Positions 9,404 through 18,376 of a stretch of DNA of 64,000 nucleotides are shown piece by piece; the first letter of the stretch is position 1, and each line of letters begins with the position of its first letter. The notes under the pieces were generated by a model. That model did no database searches and was not told the origin of the DNA. It saw nothing but the letters and a program-made list of their open reading frames with translations. The translations under genes and the position numbers were made by a program. Origin of the DNA: Pseudomonas arcuscaelestis (GTDB lineage Bacteria > Pseudomonadota > Gammaproteobacteria > Pseudomonadales > Pseudomonadaceae); the NCBI RefSeq assembly GCF_016881005.1, contig NZ_JACOPV010000015.1:62001-126000 (forward strand). Reading direction: 5' to 3'.

Positions 9404-9405
9404 TA

Positions 9406-11973
9406 ATGCGCCCAGAATGTATCCAGGCCGTCACGCAGGCGATTGGCCGCACGCTTAACCAGCAGGAAATCCAAGGCATCGAAAACCGGGTACGCCAGAA
9501 CATGAAGCAGCTGGCGCAGACTGACCCGCAGTGGCAATCCAAATCTGCCGTCGACCGGTTGACCGAAGCCGCCCGCAAGTCTGCCCAAGACCTGGTGGCC
9601 GAAGCTGACCTCAAGAAGAAGCGTGTTGCCCTGACCATCCTTGCGCATGACCGGGTGCAGAGCTACATGCAGCGCTTTCCAGAACAGCCACTCGAAGGCC
9701 TCGACCGTCTGCTGGCGTTCTCCAGCGACGGCAAGAGCGGCATCCTTTCCATCGAATCTGCAACCCGCGCCATCCGTGATGATTCCCTAAGTCGCATGAT
9801 CGATGTCATCGACGCTACCAAGGGCAAGTTCATGGGCTTATTCCAGGACCGCGCTGGCAACTTGGCGCTGGTGAAAGAGCTGCACGGCGAAGACTCCGGC
9901 AACGCTGCGGCCAAGGCTGCGGCCAAGTCGTTCCAAGACGTCACTGAGCAGCTGCGCCTTCGCTTCAACCGTGCCGGTGGCGACGTTGGCAAGCTTGATG
10001 ACTGGGCCATGCCGCGCGATCACTCGCAGGTTAAGGTTGCCCGCGATCAGGCTACGTGGGTCAGCGATCACCTGAAATGGGCGAACCGTGGCAAGTACCT
10101 GAACGAAGACGGCACGCCGATGAATGACCAGCAACTGACCGACTTCCTTGGGCATGCCTGGGAAACGTTGGCTACTGGCGGCGTGAACAAGCTTGAGCCT
10201 GGTGCTGTCTCCGGCAACGGAATGCGCGCCAACCGGGGCAGCGAGTCGCGCCAGATCCACTACAAGGATGCCGAAAGCTTCATTGCCGCCCAGCAGGCCT
10301 ACGGCGATAAGAACCTGCTCGAGCTGCTGATTGGTCACATTGATCGAGCAGCCCGCGATATCTCCTTGGTCGAGAACCTGGGGCCCAACCCTAACCACCA
10401 GATGCGCTATTTCTTGGAAGCCGGGCAGAAAGCGCAGATGGACAAGGCCTTGACCGTGCCAGGCAAGAAGGGCGAGAAGGCCCGCGAGTCTGTCGAGAAG
10501 CAACGCAAACGCATAGAAAGCTTGTACGAGGAAGTGGCCGGTACCCGCGAGCCGCCAGCCTCCGCAGCCATCGCCAATGGCTTTGATACCTACCGCGCCC
10601 TCAACGTGGCCAGTCGTCTTGGCTCGGCGGTCATTACCTCTGTCACCGATCAGGGGACGCTTGGGCTTACTGCTTCCATCAACGGCATGCCGGTTATGCA
10701 GGTGTTTGCCAACGAGCTGCGCATGATGAATCCGGCCAACGCCACAGACCGGCGCTTTGCACAGCGCGCAGGCTTGGGCCTGAACCAGATGATCGGCAGC
10801 CTTAATCGGTGGGGAGCTGACGGCCTGGGCACCACTGAGGCGATATCAGGGCGAATCGCCAAGTTCTCCCAAGCCGCTGCCAGCAAGGTAATGCAGGTTT
10901 CTGGAATGAACGCCATGACGGCCGGCGCTCAACGCGCATTCGGCGCCACCATGATGGACACCATCGGCAGCATGACCCGGCGCTTCCAGGACTTCGCCAG
11001 CATGGATGCCGGTGACGCCAAGCGCCTGCAAGCCATGGGTGTGACCGATGCTGATTGGTCCGTCTGGCGGCTGGCTCAGCCCGAGGACTGGCGCGGCGCT
11101 GGCGATGAGGTGCTGACCGCCGGCAGCATCTACCGCATCCCTGATGCCCAGCTCACCGGCCTGGCCAAGCAGCTCAAGACTACGCCGCAGCGTCTCAAGG
11201 ACCAGGCAGCCACCAAGCTGCTGGGTACCGTTCTGGATGAAACCAACATGGCGATCATCGAGCCAGGCGCCCGGGAAAAGGCGTTCATGCATGGTGGTGT
11301 GCAGCGTGGGACCTGGGGCGGTGAGCTGCAGCGCAGCTTCTGGCAGTTCAAATCTTTCTCGATCGCCATGATGATGCGGCACTTCAATCGCGCCATGGCT
11401 CAGGAAACAGGCTGGGGCAAAGCTGGTTATCTGGCTTCGTTGATGGCCAGTACCACGGTGCTGGGCGCTATGGCCATTCAGTTGAACGAGGTGGCCAGCG
11501 GCCGTGACCCCAAGAACATCCTGGACGATGGTGCGCTTGGTGTTCCTGGCCTGCGCTTCGGTGCTGCCGCCTTCCTCAAGGGTGGATCCCTAGGCCTTTA
11601 CGGCGACTTTCTGTTCAGTGATCAGACTCAGGGCGGGCAGTCTGGCTTGGCGGCTATTGGCGGCCCTATTGCTGGCGATATCGAATCCATCTTCAAGCTC
11701 AAGGGCACCGCGGCTGACGGCAATGTCGACAGCACAGGGGGCAACCTGGTGCGACTGGTAAAGAGCCATACCCCAGCCGCGAACCTCTGGTACACCAAGG
11801 CCGCGACCGATCACATGATCTTTCACCAACTGCAGGAGTACTTCTCCCCAGGCTACATGCGTCGGATGCGCCAGCGCGCAAGAAAGGACTTTGGCCAAGA
11901 GTTTTGGTGGGAACCGGGCGAGATGTCGCCAGACCGCGCACCGTCCATGGGCGCAGCAGTAGGGGAGCGCTGA
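9406..11973 (+). CDS. Large internal virion protein, second part of a gp16-like pair
   Basis: The protein has 855 residues from ATG 9406 (AAGGAG 7 bp upstream); a longer TTG start would run into the hairpin. It opens MRPECIQAVTQAIGR and ends with the conserved-looking segment ARKDFGQEFWWEPGE. It is mostly helical; a weakly hydrophobic region lies near residues 670-700 (YLASLMASTTVLGAMAIQL). I recognise it as a podovirus internal virion/ejection protein of the kind found just upstream of the terminase genes in this lineage. Two separate genes of this kind together are close in size to T7 gp16. The stop is 1 bp from the next start. Confidence 0.65.
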   Translation: MRPECIQAVTQAIGRTLNQQEIQGIENRVRQNMKQLAQTDPQWQSKSAVDRLTEAARKSAQDLVAEADLKKKRVALTILAHDRVQSYMQRFPEQPLEGLDRLLAFSSDGKSGILSIESATRAIRDDSLSRMIDVIDATKGKFMGLFQDRAGNLALVKELHGEDSGNAAAKAAAKSFQDVTEQLRLRFNRAGGDVGKLDDWAMPRDHSQVKVARDQATWVSDHLKWANRGKYLNEDGTPMNDQQLTDFLGHAWETLATGGVNKLEPGAVSGNGMRANRGSESRQIHYKDAESFIAAQQAYGDKNLLELLIGHIDRAARDISLVENLGPNPNHQMRYFLEAGQKAQMDKALTVPGKKGEKARESVEKQRKRIESLYEEVAGTREPPASAAIANGFDTYRALNVASRLGSAVITSVTDQGTLGLTASINGMPVMQVFANELRMMNPANATDRRFAQRAGLGLNQMIGSLNRWGADGLGTTEAISGRIAKFSQAAASKVMQVSGMNAMTAGAQRAFGATMMDTIGSMTRRFQDFASMDAGDAKRLQAMGVTDADWSVWRLAQPEDWRGAGDEVLTAGSIYRIPDAQLTGLAKQLKTTPQRLKDQAATKLLGTVLDETNMAIIEPGAREKAFMHGGVQRGTWGGELQRSFWQFKSFSIAMMMRHFNRAMAQETGWGKAGYLASLMASTTVLGAMAIQLNEVASGRDPKNILDDGALGVPGLRFGAAAFLKGGSLGLYGDFLFSDQTQGGQSGLAAIGGPIAGDIESIFKLKGTAADGNVDSTGGNLVRLVKSHTPAANLWYTKAATDHMIFHQLQEYFSPGYMRRMRQRARKDFGQEFWWEPGEMSPDRAPSMGAAVGER

Positions 11974-11974
11974 T

Positions 11975-12313
11975 ATGCGTGATGATCAGATCGTAAGGTT
12001 GCAGGCGCTGACCGAGCGTCTTGGTGAAGTTGTCATCAATGAGATTGACCCGCACAACTGGCCAGGCGCCGACAAGAAGCCGGGCGAGCTGACCCAGCAG
12101 GAACGCGGTGATCGGTATTGGTGCAAGAAGAACGCCGCGGCGACCATGACGCTGTTGCTCAAGACGGTGAACATAGCCGGCATCCTGAACCGCCAGAAGC
12201 CAGCGCCGGATGCAGGCTCAGAGATTGACGAACTCGACGGCGAGATTGCGGCAGCGGAGCGTGAAGCACAGGCCATCATCGAACGGATGCAGAAGAGCGG
12301 GAATGTCCACTGA
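11975..12313 (+). CDS. Probable terminase small subunit
   Basis: This 112-residue protein sits directly before the large terminase and overlaps it by 11 bp. ATG 11975 has GGGGAG upstream. The segment DPHNWPGADKKPGELT followed by RYWCKKNAAATMTLL recurs in phage small proteins at this position. The C-terminus is an acidic coiled-coil-like helix, fitting an oligomeric small terminase that recognises pac/cos DNA. No clear HTH is visible, so the call relies on position. Confidence 0.6.
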   Translation: MRDDQIVRLQALTERLGEVVINEIDPHNWPGADKKPGELTQQERGDRYWCKKNAAATMTLLLKTVNIAGILNRQKPAPDAGSEIDELDGEIAAAEREAQAIIERMQKSGNVH

Positions 12314-13946
12314 GCCTGAGAAGCCCGTCGAGAAAGTCAGCTTCCTAGTCTTCTTCCTGATCTGGGCCAAGCGCCGGAAGTGGGCAGTCCCTGATATCCA
12401 TATCAGGGCTGTGCTGTGGCTGGAAACCAAGGGCGAACTGGCCGTGCTGCGTTGCTTTCGCGGCTTCGGCAAGTCCACGATCCTGGCTATCTACAACGCT
12501 TGGAAGTACTACCGCGACCCCACATTCCGGATTCTCCACCAGTCCGAGTCGGACGGTACCGCGTACAAGACCAGTCGTGATACGCAGAACGTAATCCGCA
12601 GTCACCCGTTGACCCGCCACATGCTGCCGCCCAACAAGGGCCAGGTCGAGCAGTGGTGGGTTGAAGGCGCTGCGGACTTCCGGAACTCGTCCATGTACGC
12701 GCGCGGCATCCTGTCGAACGTCACTTCGGCCCGCGCCGACGAGTGCCAGAACGACGACGTGGAAGTGCCAAAGAACATCCAGACCCCAGAGGCTCGGGAG
12801 AAACTTCGGTACCGGTTGGGCGAGCAGACGCACATTCTGGTACCGGGCGGGAGTCAGCTCTATATAGGAACGCCGCACACGCACGACAGCCTCTACGACG
12901 AGATGGAGGCGATGGGCGCTGACTGCCTCACCATCAAGATGTTCGCGCAAGAGCACAGGGTTGAGGACGCCAAGCACAGCACCTACGACCTGCCATTCGT
13001 GCCAGAGGTGGTTTTCTTCGGCATCGGCAAGCTGGCTCGTGTGCTGGAGCCAGGCAAGGACTACCAGCTAACGAAGACCGGTAAGGGGATTCTATTCAAG
13101 GAGCCGCCGGGCGGACTGGTCGACTTCTACGCTGGCAGCGCCTGGCCTGAACGCTTCGACATGAAGGAGCTGCAGAAGCGGCGCCGCAAGACGCGGACGA
13201 TCAACGAATGGGATAGCCAGTACCAGCTGCACAGCAAGCCGGTGACCGAGGTTCGTCTCGATCCGGCCCGCATGATTCCTTACGACATCGAGCCAGAGAT
13301 CCGCTATGCCAACGGCGAGTGCGCCATGTGGCTGGGGAACATCCAGATTGTCGGTGCTGCGGCTTACTGGGATTGCTCACTCGGCAAGGTGAAGTCGGAC
13401 GCCTCGGCGTTCTCGCTGATCCTTACCGACGCCCGAGGCCAGCTCTATTGGCAGGTGTGCGTGGGGCTGGAAGGCGAGATCGCCGAGTTCGACGAGCGCA
13501 CCGAGAAAATCACAGGCGGCCAGGTCAAGCAGGTGCGTGACCTGGTCATCAAGTACCAGATTACCCGCGTTGTGGTTGAGACCAACGGCCCGGGCGGCTT
13601 CGTGCCCACGATCCTGCGGCAAGCGCTCAAAGGTACCGGCTGCGGGGTAGGAGAGGAACACAGCAGCACCAACAAACAGAAACGCATCCTCGATGCCCTG
13701 GAGTCGCCCCTGTCGGCTCGGTTCCTGTGGGCGCATGTCAGCGTGCTGCGTGGCCCACTGTGGGACCAGATGCGCGACTTCAACCCAGCGCTCACCGATC
13801 AGGACGACGACTACCTCGATTCCGGCGCCGGCGCCATCGCTCAAACCCCCGTACGCATTGGCCGAATAGTCGGGAAACCGACAGAGGTCCGGCAGGACCA
13901 TTGGCGCACCAATGCGGGCGTGCACGAGGTGCAAGTCGATTACTAG
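12303..13946 (+). CDS. Terminase large subunit (T7 gp19-like)
   Basis: The protein has 547 residues from ATG 12303, inside the end of the small subunit gene. It has an ATPase domain with a Walker-A-like CFRGFGKST (about residue 52) and a Walker-B-like region ADECQNDDVEV (about residue 145). A C-terminal RNase-H-fold nuclease follows, with acidic positions in WDCSLGKVKSDASAF, VVVETNGPGG and DQDDDYLDSG. It cuts and pumps DNA into the prohead. Position at the end of the structural block, after the ejection genes, matches T7-like gene order. Confidence 0.88.
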   Translation: MSTEPEKPVEKVSFLVFFLIWAKRRKWAVPDIHIRAVLWLETKGELAVLRCFRGFGKSTILAIYNAWKYYRDPTFRILHQSESDGTAYKTSRDTQNVIRSHPLTRHMLPPNKGQVEQWWVEGAADFRNSSMYARGILSNVTSARADECQNDDVEVPKNIQTPEAREKLRYRLGEQTHILVPGGSQLYIGTPHTHDSLYDEMEAMGADCLTIKMFAQEHRVEDAKHSTYDLPFVPEVVFFGIGKLARVLEPGKDYQLTKTGKGILFKEPPGGLVDFYAGSAWPERFDMKELQKRRRKTRTINEWDSQYQLHSKPVTEVRLDPARMIPYDIEPEIRYANGECAMWLGNIQIVGAAAYWDCSLGKVKSDASAFSLILTDARGQLYWQVCVGLEGEIAEFDERTEKITGGQVKQVRDLVIKYQITRVVVETNGPGGFVPTILRQALKGTGCGVGEEHSSTNKQKRILDALESPLSARFLWAHVSVLRGPLWDQMRDFNPALTDQDDDYLDSGAGAIAQTPVRIGRIVGKPTEVRQDHWRTNAGVHEVQVDY

Positions 13947-13969
13947 CCCGCCAGCACCAGGGGGCAACC

Positions 13970-16177
13970 ATGGCAGTTCCAGCAGGACCAACCGAGCAAC
14001 GCTACGTCGGCAACGGCGTTACTACCATCTTCACCGTCCCTTTCCTGGTGATTCAAGCTTCCGACCTGGCGGTTTACGTTGATGGGACCAAGCTTACGTC
14101 CGGGTACACCCAGTCCGGCGTCGGGAACCCCACCAGCTCGGTGACGTTCTCCATAGCTCCAGCAGTCAGCGTCCAGATTCTGCTGACTTTGGAAGTTCCG
14201 TTCGAGCGCCTGAACGACTACCAGGAGAATGGCGACTTCCTGGCTAAAACCGTAAACAACGACTACGACCGAATCTGGCAGGCACTCAAGCAACTGATGC
14301 GCTACTCGGACCGTTCGTTGCGCCTCGGGCAGTTCGACATCGATGGCGCCGGCCAGTATCGCGCCAAGGGCAACGGGATCGCTAACCTTGCTTCGTCCAA
14401 CAGGGTCGCAACTTCGGCGACGAACTGGAAGGATGTTGTCGACTTTGTCACCGAGGTTTTGGCCACCGGCCAGGGGCCGCTTAACAACGCCGCCAACATC
14501 CTGTTGATGGGCCCTTATGGTTCGGTCAACGCAGTTCAGGATCTTGCCAACACATCGGACCCTTTGCTTGGCTCTGCCCTCGTTGGTCGCCAGCCACTGC
14601 AGTTCAATGATGTTGCCGAGCTTCGCGCCACCCCGGGGCGATTTATTGGTGATCGAGGCTTCATCAACAACTATCTGCCCGGGGACGGGAAAGGCAAGGG
14701 GTGGGTAACGTACAACCCTGCAGCCGGTCCTGACGATGGCGGCATGCGCTTGGGTGGATGGGTTCGGGATCTGACGCACGATGGGATGATTGACGCTTCT
14801 TTCTGGGGGCTACCTCTCGCGTCAGGTTTCAACAACGTTGAGTTTGCCGCCATCGAGGCGTACATGTTCGCCAACCGTGTGTGCCTCAAGGTTGGCCCTG
14901 GTGTGTATGACAACGGTCCAGTGAAATACCCTTTTCGAACTGGCGATGTTCCATCGGCGTCGTTCCGGAACTACAACTTTGCTGGGATTGTTGCGAGCCC
15001 CCTGGCGAAGTTCCAAACCACGTCCGCAAACGGCAACGACGTATTCAACCTGGTATGTGTTGAGAACTTTTTTATTATCGGGTTCCCGCAGATCGAAGGC
15101 TTCATCACGACGACGCTTGGGTCAGGTACGAACGGTGTGTCTGTTGTTCATGGCGGTAGGAATATCTACATCGAAGCGACCTGTAAAGATCTTCCCTTCA
15201 TCGACAAGGGAGCCGGATCTGTTGATGGTGGGAGCGCGTGCAGCTTGCAAGCTTTGGATACCAGCTTGCTTCCTTTCGAGAATGTGCGGTTTCGTGTTCG
15301 GGCGAAAGGCGTGTCTCACGGATTCAGCTGCACCGGACCTTATGCGTACTTCGTTAACTACCCAACCAAAGGCTGCGTGCTTGATATCGACGTGGAGAAT
15401 GCGTACCGCGGCGCGGCTATTGGCATTGATGCTCCCTCTGCTGCACCAGCAACACCACCTCACGTGGGGATTACCGGTGAAGTGCGCTGCAGGAACGTTC
15501 AGCAAGTTCTGGTCGACTTCCGGGGAGACGGCGCAAAACTTGATGTCTCGGTTATGAACGACCTTGTGAAGGAGTCTTTGGTCTTCCTCGCATCCAACCC
15601 GCTTGTGGCTGTAACGCAAATCCTTGCCGCGAAAAACTTCGACCATAACGTGCATGGTGAAATTCGCAGTGCGGATACCTGGCTGAGGATCGGCGGTGCG
15701 TCAATGGGAGGCGGAGTCATTGGTAGTACTGCGCGTGGTAGACTTCGCCAGAATGTCAAGTTCAACGCGGTAACCACGCCAGTCGACCTGGTCAATTCTG
15801 GTGGTGTTGATATCGCGGATAACGAGCTTGTCTTGAACAGCATCGTGTCTGGTTACAGCAGCATTTCGGCGCGAAGCAGTACCCTGTTCATCAACGGGAA
15901 AGAGGTCCATTCGACTATCTATCCAGGTGACACAGGGGTAACGCTGCAGCCGAACGCCTACACCATCGTAATCTTCAAGGTCCCTTTGACGGCAACGCGG
16001 GCAGTCGTGCTGCCAGCCTCCGGAAGCATTGGCGATATTGTTGACGTGATCAGGCTTGCAGGGGCCAGCGGGGCAAGCGCTGTCCAGGTGCTGGGGGTCA
16101 ACTACACGGCATCGACAAACGCGCGGTTCGTCTACAACGGCTCAGCCTGGGAGCGGACCGACTTCGGAGTCACCTAA
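13970..16177 (+). CDS. Tailspike/tail fibre protein
   Basis: The protein has 735 residues from ATG 13970, 23 bp after the terminase. Residues 1-115 (VPAGPTEQRYVGNGVTTIF ... FERLNDYQENGDFLAKTVN) form the virion-binding head domain typical of podovirus tail fibres and spikes. A linker with FIGDRGFINNYLPGDG follows, then a long Gly/Asn/Val-rich, repetitive region with the look of a beta-helix. The C-terminus (RFVYNGSAWERTDFGVT) resembles phage receptor-binding ends. It decides host range; no polysaccharide-lyase catalytic signature is recognisable by eye. Confidence 0.82.
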   Translation: MAVPAGPTEQRYVGNGVTTIFTVPFLVIQASDLAVYVDGTKLTSGYTQSGVGNPTSSVTFSIAPAVSVQILLTLEVPFERLNDYQENGDFLAKTVNNDYDRIWQALKQLMRYSDRSLRLGQFDIDGAGQYRAKGNGIANLASSNRVATSATNWKDVVDFVTEVLATGQGPLNNAANILLMGPYGSVNAVQDLANTSDPLLGSALVGRQPLQFNDVAELRATPGRFIGDRGFINNYLPGDGKGKGWVTYNPAAGPDDGGMRLGGWVRDLTHDGMIDASFWGLPLASGFNNVEFAAIEAYMFANRVCLKVGPGVYDNGPVKYPFRTGDVPSASFRNYNFAGIVASPLAKFQTTSANGNDVFNLVCVENFFIIGFPQIEGFITTTLGSGTNGVSVVHGGRNIYIEATCKDLPFIDKGAGSVDGGSACSLQALDTSLLPFENVRFRVRAKGVSHGFSCTGPYAYFVNYPTKGCVLDIDVENAYRGAAIGIDAPSAAPATPPHVGITGEVRCRNVQQVLVDFRGDGAKLDVSVMNDLVKESLVFLASNPLVAVTQILAAKNFDHNVHGEIRSADTWLRIGGASMGGGVIGSTARGRLRQNVKFNAVTTPVDLVNSGGVDIADNELVLNSIVSGYSSISARSSTLFINGKEVHSTIYPGDTGVTLQPNAYTIVIFKVPLTATRAVVLPASGSIGDIVDVIRLAGASGASAVQVLGVNYTASTNARFVYNGSAWERTDFGVT

Positions 16178-16243
16178 CCATCCGCTTTTTGTTGATATGG
16201 AAGTGCTTGATATTTCAAGTGGTTCAAGGCTTAAAGGATAATT

Positions 16244-17017
16244 ATGAAACGTATTTCTTTGGTTTCTTTTGCAGTCTCCTTGTTGGCATCAACGTTTGTT
16301 AATGCTGACGATATAAAAGCTTCGTCTATAGATGTCGTTGCATTTGAGAAGCCACCTATATCGATGCTGCGCGCCAAGCCTGGTCCTGTTGCAACAAGTC
16401 TTTCGACGTTTCCGAATTACATTGAGTTTCAACGGTCGGGCCAGTCGGTAAAAGGTTCGGTTGGTGCTCTCGGTTCTTTTGAGATGAACCTCGCCGTTAA
16501 CATGGACTATGCCGACGGCGTCCACCGGCTCTACGAGAAAACCAAAAGCGCCTACTGGCTGGCGCTGAACACTCAAGGGTTGTACCTCCAGTACGCTCCC
16601 CCCATGGATACCGATGGCGATGTCTGGGATGACAGCGGGAGAAAGTACGGGTTTGTGTTGACCATGGACGAGGCTTCCTTCAATGGAGACATCAAGCCTC
16701 TTACAAACGGTAAGACCTCGCTCGGGTCGCCAAGCATGTCATTCAAAAGGATCTTCATCGACAGCGAGTCAGCAGCTACTGCTGGCCCTGTGACGATCAA
16801 CAAATCGGCTGGCCGTATAAAATTCAGCCCTGGTCAGACCTCTGTTGTCGTGACCAACTCGCTTGCGAAGGCTTCCTCGCATGTGTTTGGGAACGTCACC
16901 ACGAAAGGGGCAACAGCTAACAGCGCCCAGATCACTCCCGCTCTTGGCTCATTCGAGGTCACGCTTAATGAAGCCCCTGACCGAGAAGTCTCCGTCGACT
17001 TCTTCATCGTCAATTGA
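16244..17017 (+). CDS. Exported phage-encoded protein with a tail-fibre-like motif
   Basis: This 257-residue protein begins with a clear Sec signal peptide (MKRISLVSFAVSLLASTFVNA, cleavage near Ala21-Asp22). ATG 16244 has AGGA about 7 bp upstream. The mature part is beta-rich, and residues near 160 read KTSLGSPSMSFKRIFIDS. That resembles the motif common just before the C-terminal domain of phage tail fibres. A virion tail protein should not have a signal peptide, so this is odd. It is the last phage gene before the terminator. Function unknown; an exported receptor mask or decoy is speculative. Confidence 0.65.
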   Translation: MKRISLVSFAVSLLASTFVNADDIKASSIDVVAFEKPPISMLRAKPGPVATSLSTFPNYIEFQRSGQSVKGSVGALGSFEMNLAVNMDYADGVHRLYEKTKSAYWLALNTQGLYLQYAPPMDTDGDVWDDSGRKYGFVLTMDEASFNGDIKPLTNGKTSLGSPSMSFKRIFIDSESAATAGPVTINKSAGRIKFSPGQTSVVVTNSLAKASSHVFGNVTTKGATANSAQITPALGSFEVTLNEAPDREVSVDFFIVN

Positions 17018-17293
17018 TGGGGTAGAGTGATCTTCAATCAGCGGAGAGAAGGCGCCAGCGAAGCTTTAAAAGTACAGTGGTAAGTACATTTGCTGGCGCT
17101 GCAAGTGATAACGACCAATGGATAAAGGCTTTCAAGCCATTGGTACGGTTCCTGTCTCCGGCACCAGTTCAGGTTCCAGCGAAGGCTACCAAAATCTCTG
17201 GAACCCCCGTAAAACCCGCCTTTTGGCGGGTTTTTTCGTTATGGCGTTGCGTCGGAATCCGACAGCTACCAGCCGATAAAGGGGTAGCGTTCC
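17018..17293. other. Non-coding edge between prophage and IS remnant
   Basis: No convincing gene is seen here. Short open frames lack Shine-Dalgarno sequences and would read through the terminator. The segment holds the terminator at 17211-17236 and the near-palindrome GTCGGAATCCGAC just after it. The prophage/host or prophage/IS junction probably falls between about 17237 and 17294. No partner attachment sequence can be identified without the left prophage end. Confidence 0.5.
17211..17236. terminator. Bidirectional rho-independent terminator at end of phage block
   Basis: AAAACCCGCC (17211-17220), TTTT loop, GGCGGGTTTT (17225-17234), then TT. This is a perfect 10-bp stem with A- and T-runs on both sides, so it works on either strand. 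It ends the late phage transcript on + and would also stop transcription of the IS remnant on -. Confidence 0.9.
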
Positions 17294-18214
17294 TCCAGAG
17301 AACCAGTAGGAGTGCAGCAACATGCCGTCTTCCACCGAAGAATGCCTGTGGCTAAATAGCTGATCCGCAGGGCATCGGTATTCATCCGATGCAGCGATGT
17401 AGATAAAGTCCTGCTTGCCGAATCGGCCTTTCGCTTTGCTGCTTGATGTTAGCGCCTTCGGTACAAAAATTGTGATCCCGGCCTGCTCGCAAGCAAGAGT
17501 TTCCGGACCTTTGTAATAGCCTCGATCGGCTACCACTGTCAGCGACTCAGTACCGATTTCTTCGCGTGCCTGGTTCGCCATATTGCTCAACTGCGTTCGG
17601 ACATTGCCAACATTGGTGACTTCATGGGTAATGATCAGATGATGTTTGTCATCGACTGCTGTCTGTACGTTGTAGCCAACCTTGCCAGTACCTCGGCCAC
17701 TCGTGGCCATTGAGCGTGCATCAGGATCGGTAAAAGAGATTTGCTGATCTGGGCTGGCGTGAAGCTGCGCTTCAATGTCCTCAAGCTTCGTCATCTGCTG
17801 TTTCAGCTTTTCGATTTTGTCTTTCAACCGCTCAGTCTTGGCTTCGGCCACTTCCGGCACTGTCCGATCCGCCGACTCCATCGCCGCAAGATAGCGATCA
17901 ATGCTCTGCTCGATCTGCTGCATGCGCGCCTTGATCTTGCCCTGGGTGAAGTTGCGGTCGCGGGTATTCACGGCTTTGAATTTGCTACCGTCGATGGCGA
18001 CGATCGACTGGAAGAAAAGATTGAGGTTGCGGCAAAGCATTACGAATTGTCGGCAGACGCAGCGAATGGCTTTACCGTTGTCTCGGCGAAAGTCGGCAAT
18101 CGTTTTGGAGTCGGGAGCTAACCGGCCCGTTAGCCACATCAGCTCGACATTGCGCTGTGTCTCGCGCTCAAGCCGGTGGCTGGACTGAACCCGATTGAGA
18201 TAGCCATAGATCCG
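17294..18214 (-). pseudogene. IS1182-family transposase remnant, truncated at both ends
   Basis: The - strand frame carries IS1182 (DUF772-type N-terminus, DDE) transposase sequence: MWLTGRLAPDSKTIADFRRDN, then VAIDGSKFKAVN (catalytic Asp region), a Lys/Glu-rich coiled coil, GYNVQTAVDD and VVADRGYYKG. Homology-like sequence (RIYGYLNRVQSS) extends upstream of the Met codon at 18139 to 18214, where an in-frame TAG (18215-18217) precedes it. About the first 90 residues of a usual transposase are therefore missing. At the other end the family pattern stops near SYWFSG (17294), and the rest of the frame is foreign, so the C-terminal part is also gone. Not expected to be active. Confidence 0.85.
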
Positions 18215-18314
18215 CTACGATCCCGACGATCAGAAGGTTAGACAATCGCAGGTCTTTTCACACAGCCTGGACCAAAGCGGCCGTTGGTTTAGATCGGCTA
18301 AAAGCCAACAGCCG

Positions 18315-18340
18315 CCCCTTGGACGGTATCTGCCAAGGGG
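18315..18340. terminator. Hairpin downstream of siderophore receptor gene
   Basis: CCCCTTGG (18315-18322) pairs with CCAAGGGG (18333-18340) over a 10-nt loop. It lies 37 bp beyond the receptor stop codon on the - strand. There is no immediate U-tract, so terminator activity is only plausible; it might also be a fragment of the IS end. Confidence 0.4.
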
Positions 18341-18345
18341 GGCGA

Positions 18346-18361
18346 TTCAGAGCGCTCTGAA
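18346..18361. repeat. 16-bp perfect palindrome
   Basis: TTCAGAGCGCTCTGAA is identical to its reverse complement. It lies between the receptor stop and the hairpin at 18315. It has no loop, so it is more like a protein-binding site or IS target/scar than a terminator. Function unknown. Confidence 0.5.
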
Positions 18362-18376
18362 ACGTCCGGCTAGAGA

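Noticed and set aside
7001..11973. A broken single gp16-like gene split by insertion of the lipoprotein gene
   Set aside because: Both parts have normal ends: the first closes with a terminus typical for such phage proteins, and the second has its own Shine-Dalgarno and a natural-looking N-terminus. Two separate genes is the simpler reading.
1..17017. T7-type single-subunit RNA polymerase promoters in the phage block
   Set aside because: No repeated 18-23-bp promoter consensus was seen in the intergenic gaps; the single 16-bp repeat is too weak to call promoters.
17077..17355. 92-codon open frame at the prophage edge as a gene
   Set aside because: It reads through the terminator stem and into the transposase remnant, lacks a Shine-Dalgarno and has no motif.
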